Shown: positions 56,149-64,000 of the stretch, piece by piece
Layout of the letters: every line of letters starts with the position of its first letter
Numbering within the stretch: the first letter of the stretch is position 1
Assembly: GCF_003589595.1 (NCBI RefSeq)
Contig: NW_020654748.1
Coordinates: forward strand, 7,587,237 to 7,651,236
DNA: 64,000 nucleotides
From: Hyposmocoma kahamanoa
Lineage: Eukaryota > Arthropoda > Insecta > Lepidoptera > Cosmopterigidae
Direction of reading: 5' to 3'
The notes under the pieces: generated by a model
Databases searched by the model: none
What the model was told of the DNA's origin: nothing
The model's input: only the letters and a program-made list of their open reading frames with translations
Translations under genes and position numbers: made by a program

Positions 56149-58672
56149 ATTACACATTACACAATATAGACAAACTGCTCTGAAATGATACACCTTGTTC
56201 GTAGGATTATTTTTGCTAAATGATGGGCTTATAAGGCGCTACCTCGAAAACATACCTAGTATAAAAGAGGAAAAGGGAAAATAGTTTCTTAACGCGAATA
56301 AGCGAATTAACAATAGTTCCTACTAGTTTGGAATAAGTTCGAAACTACAATTTTTTAGAAAAACTCGAATTAAAACTTAAACAAGCACAAAAAAGTTTGT
56401 GGATAAATTAATTTGATTAATTTTTTTTTTAATTACATACACACGCAACATATATATTACTCAACATATATTACATACAAATGAGAAATGGCTAATAATC
56501 AGATTATATTTCAGGACTTAATTATATTGTTTTATTTGTTACTTTTATTTTATTGTTTTTGTGTCCTAATATATTTGTAATTTGTTAATTTATTATGGGT
56601 ACCTATGAATAAAGAACTATTATTGTTGTGAAAATGTAGTACGTACAATCGTGTTTTTTTAAATACAGTTACCAGATCGAATAGTCTACAAACGCTTCAA
56701 TGGCAATCTATGTTTATAGATATAATAAATACTATTCAAAAGGGGAAAATTCGTCGAGGCGTCGCCTTAAAATGGGTAACTATATCGTAGTTGAAATTTA
56801 ATACATTAAATAGACTATAATATGTAGTTCAAGTAATAAGTAATATTGCATTTTAAACGATATACGACAAAAATATTACAAAAAAAAACATTAATATTAT
56901 TTAACTATTTTCATAAACAAACGCAAGTTGATTAAACTTAAAAATCGCAACGCTTAATAATAATTATTTTAATTAATATAACCGGAAAAGCCGTAGGTTA
57001 ATAAAATTTAGATTCTTTTAATAACGGGCGTACAAAGCCATTCAAATCGAACAATTCTAAGGCTAATGCAAGTAGTTATAGCAGACAAGTTACTTTTGCT
57101 GAAACTGTGGCGCTAGTTGCGAATTTTGATTTCAATGTTTATGTTGTGTGATGAGCAAATTAGTTCTTAAACAAATCGCAAAATGTAGGACATGCTTATC
57201 CAACTTGTCAACCTTTACAATGTATGATATATTACTATAAAATAAACGTGTAATAGGCTATAATAATATATATAATAAAATAAAATAAAAAATAAATAAA
57301 ATGAAACATAAATAACCGAACGAAGACATATAAAAATTTTATGAATCTTAGAAAGTTTATTACAATACTTTATAATTTTATTACAATTTTCTACATTACA
57401 GCGTTTCGTATTAGCTTAATTTGAGACGATTCTTCAATTCAGTCTAATATATTCATAAAAAAAATAGAGAGAGCTTACATAAGATCCGTGGTTACTTGCA
57501 CAGTCCATTAAGTAAGGTAAGTTTACAGAGAACAACATTGAATACACTCCCCGTGAGAAAGTGTTTCACTATAACATGACATATTTGAGTATATAAACAA
57601 ATGTTACAGCATAGGGCGCCACTAGACCTTCGAGTAATTGCGTGGGAAAGATTTTTTTTTGTATCGCCCGCGCAATTATTCCTGGCGTTGACTTTTGGCT
57701 GCATTCTTTCGACTGTTGTTGTACGAGTTTTTTTAGCTGCCTGTCCAATTAATAAAGCGCAGCAGTATGATGTTTCTGTCGTCAAAGGATGTCGTCATTG
57801 TTTCTCTTGTTTTTACGAGTGTCTTTGATGCAATAATACGGAATTTAAAAAGGTTTTTGTAAAAATGTGATTGACTATCTATTATGATAAAAGTAGCAAT
57901 AACAAAAGTGTCATGCTGTCGGAAAGACCGGCCAAGAGCATGTCGGAAGCGCCCATGACATGTTTTTATGGCTGTTACGTAATTCGACTGAATAATTTTC
58001 TGTTTCTGCTTTATTCAGTACGCAATGTTTATAAAGTACGTACTTTTGTTAAGAGGCCGTTATAATACTCATTAAAAGTACTAATCAAGGTTAATCCCAA
58101 ATATTTTTCATCTTTCCTGATAAATACTTGGACTTCAAATACTTCCACTTACTTGTTAAAATCGGGAGCACTTTTCCTCGCGCTTTCACTCAAGGTTCAA
58201 CTTTAATGCAATGTGCAATGTTGCGTGTACGAACTCCTATGGCAACCACGCATCGCAGCAATATAATATTTTTTGTAATTAGGCAGTGATAACAAATAAA
58301 TTAATATTATTTACATTTGTGCCATTCACCTATCTATCGCAGTCCATAATCAACTGCTGTGTAGAATAAGCCTTTAATTTTGCAACCTTTTAATACCGGT
58401 TTCTTGACGCCTTGAGTTTTCTCGATGTAACCGCGATGTAGTCTAACCAAAGGGTTACTGTATAAATTATAATTCACTGCTATGTTGTCATTTATCTAAT
58501 TTTAATTTTCTTTGCAATTTCTTAAATCGCACTCACGGCCACGGCGTCGGTTATAAATATCCTGCGTAAGCTGACACATGGCGCTTAAAACTAGATTTGA
58601 CAAGACCCGTTTGTGCTGGTAGTTTATAACGCATCGCGTGGTTGTTCGTACAAAGAAAATTATATATGTATG

Positions 58673-58827
58673 TTAAAAATCCAATATCGCGGGTTTGGTG
58701 TCCCGAGCGCATTTGATAAGGGAGTACATAAGTTTGACGAAACCTGTGTCTTTTGGCTTTTCTAGTCCGCGAAGAAGCCTATTCTTCATTACCGCTACGA
58801 ACTCACGGTTGCTCAGTTGTCCATCCA
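58673..58827 (-). CDS. MICU1: MICU1 last coding exon
   Basis: The acceptor is tcttctacag, with stop TAA at 58673-58675. It encodes (M)DGQLSNREFVAVMKNRLLR then GLEKPKDTGF and MYSLIKCARDTKPAIL. It supplies the second half of the EF-hand loop, including the bidentate Glu, and the C-helix. The acceptor lies about 70 nt from the inserted LINE. Confidence 0.96.
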
Positions 58828-61800
58828 CTGTAGAAGAAAATGTTATTGAGTATATAGATTTTAATAATACCACTACTATGTATAGTTTTCAACCATATCA
58901 GCAGGATCGGGACCAGGCTTGCATCCTACCCTCCTGGTAGCAAGCAGTTCTGGTCCCTGTCCAAAGCAGTTGAATCCAACTTCTGCCGTCCCACCTTGCC
59001 TCCCATGCAGAAACCTGACGGATCACTGGCTCACTCTGCAACGGATAAAGCAAACTTATTTGCTGCAATGTTTGCAAGCAATTCGCATTTAGATGCAGGC
59101 TCAAAACATCCACCAAATTTACCTCGTTGTGACACTTCAATGCCGGAGGTCACAATCCACGCAAAAGAGGTTCGTAGAGCTCTGCGAAGTCTAGATGTGA
59201 ATAAGGCCAGTGGTCCTGATGGTATACCAGCACGGGTACTGAGGCTTTGCGCGCCTGAGCTAACTCCTGTACTGACGTGTCTGTACCGCCTCTCACTAAA
59301 AACGAGAATAGTGCCTAAATCATGGAAGCTTGCAAATGTGCAACCAGTCCCTAAAAAGGGAAGCCGCGCCGACCCCTGTAATTACAGACCAATCGCCATA
59401 ACTTCCATACTCTGCAAGGTTATGGAAAGAGTTCTGAACGGTAAGCTGCTATCATACCTTGAAATAAATGACCTACTCAGTGATCGTCAATATGGCTTCC
59501 GCCGGGGACGATCAACTGGGGATCTTCTCGTGTATGTTACGCATTGCTGGGGCGAGGCCATCGAGAAACACGGTGAGGCACTGGCCGTATCGCTCGATAT
59601 CTCAAAGGCCTTCGACAGGGTTTGGCATGCAAGTTTGCTGAGCAAGCTTCCTGCTTACGGCATCCCTGCCGACTTTTGCAGCTGGATATCAGATTTCCTT
59701 GGGGAACGGTCGATTCGAGTAGTCATTGAAGGCTGCTCATCTGACTTGATGGCTATTGATGCTGGAGTTCCTCAAGGGTCTGTTCTCTCGGCGACTCTTT
59801 TCCTGCTACACATCAATGACCTATTGGTCCCGGGTATAGTTGGGTATGCAGATGACAGTACAGTTACCGAGAGATATCTGTCTAGCGCAAGAGACGGCAG
59901 GGAAGATATTCGTTCGCTGAGAGAGGCTATGGTAGAGCGAACGAACCTGACCTTAAGTCTTGTTGCCCAGTGGGGTGACAACAATCTGGTCAGCTTCAAC
60001 GCCACCAAAACGCAGGCCTGTCTTTTTTCCGCAAAAAGGAGTCCATTTGATCTGACTCCTACTTTTCGGGGTGTATCTGTCCCAGTTACCGACCGCCTAG
60101 AGCTTCTTGGCATGACATTAAGCGCAAACCTCAACTTTGGCGCTTCTATAGAGTCTAAAGCACAAACTGCAGCCAAGAAGCTGGGTATCCTTAACAAGGT
60201 GAAGCGATACTTCTCGCCTGGACAGCTTTTAACCTTATATAAAGCGCAGGTCCGGTCTTGCATGGAGTATTGCAGTCACCTGTGGGATGGCTCAGCGAAA
60301 TACCAACTAGAGGCTCTTGACTCGATTGATCGCAGAGCCAGGAGGCTTATTGGCGACGATGAGCTCGAATATAAACTTCATAGTTTAGCCCATCGGCGAA
60401 AGGTCGCGGGTCTGTCGGTTTTTTACAGATTATACTTCGGAGAGTGTGCCCATGAGCTCCACCAGCTCATTCCATCCGCCCCCTTTTACCATCGGACATC
60501 TAGACGAACGGCGGGATATCACCCTCACCTGGTTGATATTCCTTTAAGTCGTACTAAGCGCTTTTCGTCATCTTTTATAATGCGCACAGCCCGTGACTGG
60601 AATTCCCTGCCTGCGTCTATTTTTCCGAGTACATACAACCCGAATATTTTCAAGGTGCGATTGAATAGGCATCTTCTGGGCGAGCTCGTACCAACGTAGA
60701 CCTCATCTTTGCTCTAGGGCTAGGTAGTGGTCAAGAGTTCGTCCATTTTTAATAAAAAAAAAAAAAAAAGTTTGGATGTTTAAATGTTTTGTCATACAAC
60801 GCCGAAATGGCAATTAGGGACAACTACAGCTTCTTATTGCTATGTTACATTTCGACTGTGATGAAGAAAAAAATTGTTTGCGTCATTTGTATAGCATCTG
60901 GTTTATTAAATAAAAATATATACACACTATGTGTAATAAAAATATTTCAAATTTACGTATTTTTATTTAATACAAATGACGTAAACAATTTTTTTCTTCA
61001 TCCTGTCAAGTACCCACAATTGAGATGGTACCGATTGCCAGTTCACAGTCAATTTGGAATAATTAACACAGAATAAAGCGAATCAAGTCAGCCTCCGATT
61101 ATATATACTTAAAACGCGAAACTCTGTGTCGCGGGTGCTATGGACACACATAAACAATCACAAATTACACCCAAACTCACGAGAGAAATAAATGTGGGCC
61201 ATACTAATATTTCTCCCGGTTCGGGAACCTTACCCGAGACCTCTGTGTGGCAGACCAGCATGGTCACCGGTCGGCTATGGAGACAGTTTAATTTAAATAA
61301 TGATATCATTTATCTAAATTGAAATGTAGGGTACTTATTTTATTCCGGACGTAAACAAATATTGTATAAAAAGTATAAATTGTGGAAAGGGTTAAACTAT
61401 TATACTCATTATGGTTTTGTTAAATCAAATTACTTATTAAGATAATTAAAATCATTCAGAAGGGATACCATGAAAACGCTCACTACCTTTTTTATATTTT
61501 TGGCGTCAACGAATATTACATAAGAAGTATTTCACATAAAGATTTTAATTGACAATAGAAAGACATTAAAAAACCAGTCAGAAAGATTACGTTAAATACT
61601 TTAACTAAAATCGATAAGAGGTAGTAATTCAACAGTCCGAAATGACTAAATCTGTCTCTCCATTTAAATAATGCCTACTTGTTCTTAGGCTGGTTCGTCA
61701 GCACAAAGTAGCTTTATTCATTTTATTGAATATCAACTACGGAAGAAAAAATGCAATGGAAGTGCCTCGATTACTTTCAGAACCGCTGTCGCCAAAACTC

Positions 61801-62886
61801 ACACATTCATAATTTGAAACACCGTGAAATGTTGATAATGATTGGTCGTAGTTTCTTATTTAAAAGAAATAAATTCTGGACTGTTCATATAATTTAAACT
61901 TTACCCTGTTGGGGTGTCAGTTACGACGTTTTGACTTTATATTGAAATTTCAATCAATGTGCTGCCATCTAGCGGTCAATCGATAGACGACGACGACGAA
62001 TTCGAGATGTTTACTTAGATTCCCAAAAAGAAGAGACCGTATTGTAGTGGTATATAAAATTATTTAGATGAACAGAAAATTGACATACCTCCATAAACCG
62101 ATATGGTACCGATAGGGTTGTACCATTATACAGTAGAAGTATCGCACATAGTCTTTGTTACTCGACATTGGCGAAATCATCGTTTGTTTCTATGGAGCCA
62201 TAGCATTTAAAAGAAGAAGAAGAAGAAGAAACCTCCATAAAATGATATTACAAGTGCGGCTATCATTTTTGCACTCCAAAGTAGCAAAATAAGCGTTTTT
62301 CTACGATTTTCGAGGTTTCACGCTAGATACGAGCGAAAATGGCAGATACGTGGAACTTTGCGTACTGTTGGCACGTGGCACGCAAACTAAGCACTTCTAC
62401 TATATTTATTGTTCTGTGCACGATGCGATGTTTTGAGTTCCATGATATTCATATATTGTTTTGTGAAAATACTCCGCTAATTTGTTAATATTATTGATAC
62501 AAAGATCAAACAAAAAAAAAATTAATTCGATTCGACGGGACTCGGAACCAGCGTCTGTTATCACATCGTGGCTACGTAGCCACGTAGTAGCTTACGCAGC
62601 TACGACGTAGACACGTAGTACCTTACTTAACCACGTATCACTATATAGTGGTCAGTATATGAAAAAGTACTTACTGTTTTCATCGAATATCGTAAATACG
62701 ACATTAATAACATGGGGGTCTAATTCAATATGGGCTACAGTTCGAGCCACGTGCCTCAAAGTTGGCTGGTCAATGGACGCACCGGCAATATGATAGAAAG
62801 TCAGTGCCGTATCTACGTCATTTATGTTGTTTAGCAGGTGGAAGAACTTAAGGTAGTCCTCCTTAGTTATACCAACGCCGTGGTCT
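58673..62886 (-). CDS. MICU1: MICU1, mitochondrial calcium uptake protein 1, C-terminal two exons
   Basis: Exons 62886-62675 and 58827-58673 are joined in phase 1 to give 122 complete codons ending ILDF-stop. The first carries GVGITKEDYLKFFHLLNNIN, then DVDTALTFYHIAGASIDQPT and RHVARTVAHIEL. The second carries QLSNREFVAVMKNRLLRGLE, KPKDTGF and CARDTKPAILDF. The splice recreates a canonical EF-hand loop, DENMDGQLSNRE, the second calcium site of MICU1. The protein lies in the mitochondrial intermembrane space, where MICU1 dimers gate the calcium uniporter. N-terminal exons, with the targeting peptide and first EF-hand, are to the right of the window. The intron contains a LINE, a MITE and a SINE. 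Confidence 0.95.
58896..60770 (+). mobile_element. 5'-truncated non-LTR retrotransposon (LINE) with reverse transcriptase frame
   Basis: An uninterrupted frame from about 58902 to the TAG at 60697-60699 (567 codons if counted from 58996) encodes a reverse transcriptase. VNKASGPDGIPARVL and NYRPIAITSILCKVMERVL come first, then QYGFRRGRST, the SLDISKAFDRVWH block, the GVPQGSVLSA motif and the catalytic GYADDS near residues 283-288, followed by the thumb and a C-terminal region ending NSLPASIFPSTYNPNIFKVR. The 3' end has a short UTR and an A-rich tail at 60751-60769. The endonuclease and ORF1 are missing. It belongs to the Jockey/CR1-like supergroup, and I cannot fix the clade. It lies in the MICU1 intron in the opposite orientation. 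The intact frame suggests recent insertion. Confidence 0.95.
60795..61060. mobile_element. Foldback MITE, gactgtgaactggcaa family (copy 2)
   Basis: It ends with ccgattgccagttcacagtc, matching the right end of the 12504-12732 element, and shares ctggtttattaaataaaaat. A large internal palindrome pairs gatgaagaaaaaaattgttt with aacaatttttttcttcatc. The left terminus is diverged or replaced. Confidence 0.55.
61115..61292 (-). repeat. tRNA-derived SINE, family A (copy 3)
   Basis: The + strand reads tctgtgtcgcgggtgctatg, acccaaactcacgagagaaa, atttctcccggttcgggaac and gtcaccggtcggctatggag, the same order as the 19170-19395 copy. Box B is mutated (gggaaccttacccga). It is intronic in MICU1. Confidence 0.7.
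61293..62674. other. MICU1 intron, proximal part
   Basis: AT-rich. It includes a GAA microsatellite at about 62212-62231 and a short repeat with attgatacaaagatcaaaca at about 62491 that resembles the left ends of the units at 20085 and 31005. A cluster of TACGTAG palindromes lies at about 62568-62640. No exon was seen. Confidence 0.6.
62675..62886 (-). CDS. MICU1: MICU1 penultimate coding exon
   Basis: The acceptor is atcagtttcag and the donor A|gtaagt, entering in phase 2 and leaving in phase 1. It encodes DHGVGITKEDYLKFFHLLNN, INDVDTALTFYHIAGASIDQ and NVVFTIFDEN, the helical lobe before the second EF-hand. NNINDVDTAL.FYH.AGAS is shared with human MICU1. Confidence 0.97.
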
Positions 62887-64000
62887 CTGAAACTGATAGA
62901 AAAATGTTCTATTACAATGTGAGATAGTAAATTAATAGACAGGTACATTTAACGGAACAAAAAATGAGAATATAAAATGGCAATGGTTATATTTATATAA
63001 ATTAGAATATATTCAACGCGCATAGCCTGCGGGACACGTTCTATTATTATTTGCCATGGAGTGTTCAGACGGAACCTATCAGGGTGCGCAAATTGCACAG
63101 GGTGGTTTTGGTATATTTAATGTTGGGTGATTTTAATACGTTTTGTCTGAGTCAGTAAGTAATATGCCGCGAAGATTTTAACACGTATTAATTAATCACA
63201 CATGTTTCACACCACCACCACCACCACCACAAAATATACACATGCATGTTTCATCATCAACCCATTTATACGTTCCACTTCTAGGCACGGGTCTTCTTAC
63301 AGACAATGGTTTAGGCCGTAGTCCGCCACGCTGGCCCAATGCGTGTTGGGGAGTTCACACGTTTTCCGAGGGTTGTGAACGATCTTCAACGTGCAGGTTT
63401 CGTCACGATGTTTTCCTTCACCGAAAAGCTCATGATAAATTTCAAATTAAATTTCGCACATAAATTCCGAGGAATTCAGAGGTGCGAGCCCGGATTTGAA
63501 CGCACGACTCTTTTCTTGAGAGGCAGTAGGTTAAACCATTAGGCTACCACGGCTTCACACATGCATGTTTGGTTCGGTAATATTTTGATTTATCTGTTCG
63601 GATTCTATTAAGTGTTTTTTGATGAATTGCTTTTGTAATGGGCCTTACACAACCTTTATTGAAAAAATGGAAATAAAAGAAAATAATTTTTTTTGTTTTT
63701 GTCACGAAGCAGAAATAGCTGAAAATTTAAAAATTGCAACAGTTTAACATTGATTAAATCAAACTTTAACAAAAAAAAACTCCAACCACTCGACAAACCA
63801 GTACTAGTAGGAAGTTGAAACAAATGAACGAAAGAAATGACAGTCGACTAATGTTTTAGTATCAAATTAGATCTAAAATTAAAAAATTAAAATATCCAGT
63901 CAGACTTTTGAAAGCACACTGCATTTTTTGGGGATTCTACCGTGTTCCTATAAATGTGCCGGTGAGTGTAGTTTTAGAAGAACAGGTCATGGCTTTATAT
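62887..64000. other. MICU1 intron at window end
   Basis: It contains a CAC microsatellite at about 63211-63231 and the full composite SINE. The next upstream MICU1 exon is not in the window. Confidence 0.6.
63245..63556 (-). repeat. Composite SINE with tRNA head and RTE-like tail (copy 2)
   Basis: On the minus strand the head is aagccgtggtagcctaatgg (box A) and gtcgtgcgttcaaatccggg (box B). The middle is tgagcttttcggtgaaggaa and acaaccctcggaaaacgtgt. The tail is agacccgtgcctagaagtgg, then an ATGATGA-type end near 63248. It is the most complete copy in the window. Confidence 0.8.

Larger units (their letters stand above)
54485..58672. other. Region between Zasp66 5' exons and MICU1 3' end
   Basis: It contains a possible non-coding first exon at 54848-55060, the second hAT-like MITE at 55736-56148, AT-rich low-complexity DNA at 56400-57350, and the MICU1 3' UTR. 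AATAAA on the minus strand at 58010-58015 is a possible MICU1 polyadenylation signal. Short frames at 57492-57828 are unassigned. Confidence 0.5.

Noticed and set aside
57492..57828. Overlapping frames of 75-97 codons
   Set aside because: No family resemblance. Similar lengths arise by chance in this much sequence.
59772..60263. Minus-strand 163-codon frame
   Set aside because: It is the antisense shadow of the LINE reverse transcriptase.
63211..63231. Possible CRISPR-like or satellite array (CAC repeats)
   Set aside because: It is a simple trinucleotide microsatellite in a eukaryotic intron. There are no spacers.

Overview
This AT-rich window contains intron-split genes, long introns and dense small mobile elements, so it is animal nuclear DNA. 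The tRNA-derived SINEs, composite SINEs, hAT- and mariner-type MITEs and a Penelope-like element suggest an insect, most likely a moth or butterfly. That placement comes from repeat style and protein resemblance, not from a database search.

Three host genes were assembled exon by exon, with splice phases that agree throughout. (1) On the + strand (3876-21144) lies the 3' part of a MARCH8-type membrane E3 ubiquitin ligase: the second half of the RING-CH domain, two membrane segments and a cytoplasmic tail. The N-terminal exons lie outside the window. (2) On the - strand (52360-27916) lies a complete coding set of ten exons for a 368-residue PDZ/ZM muscle Z-disc protein of the Zasp66 type, with two candidate alternative first coding exons (54349-54453 and 40624-40701) and a candidate non-coding 5' exon. 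(3) On the - strand (62886-58673) lie the last two coding exons of MICU1, the mitochondrial calcium uniporter gatekeeper, including its C-terminal EF-hand. MARCH8 and Zasp66 are convergent, with about 6 kb between their 3' ends. MICU1 lies upstream of Zasp66 in tandem. The three gene products have no obvious joint function.

Mobile DNA occupies much of the introns: a 5'-truncated non-LTR retrotransposon with an open reverse transcriptase frame inside the last MICU1 intron; two 5'-truncated Penelope-like copies with a GIY-YIG domain, plus solo terminal pieces, two of them head-to-head; a disrupted mariner transposase; two hAT-like MITEs, each with a perfect 8-bp target duplication; several TA-type foldback MITEs; several SINE families; and an unclassified repeat of about 300 bp in six copies. 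No CRISPR array, bacterial operon or clear new multi-gene system was seen. The best leads are the alternative Zasp66 starts that remove all or half of the PDZ domain, the Penelope terminal repeats with a ribozyme-like core, and the LINE sitting about 70 nt from a MICU1 splice acceptor.
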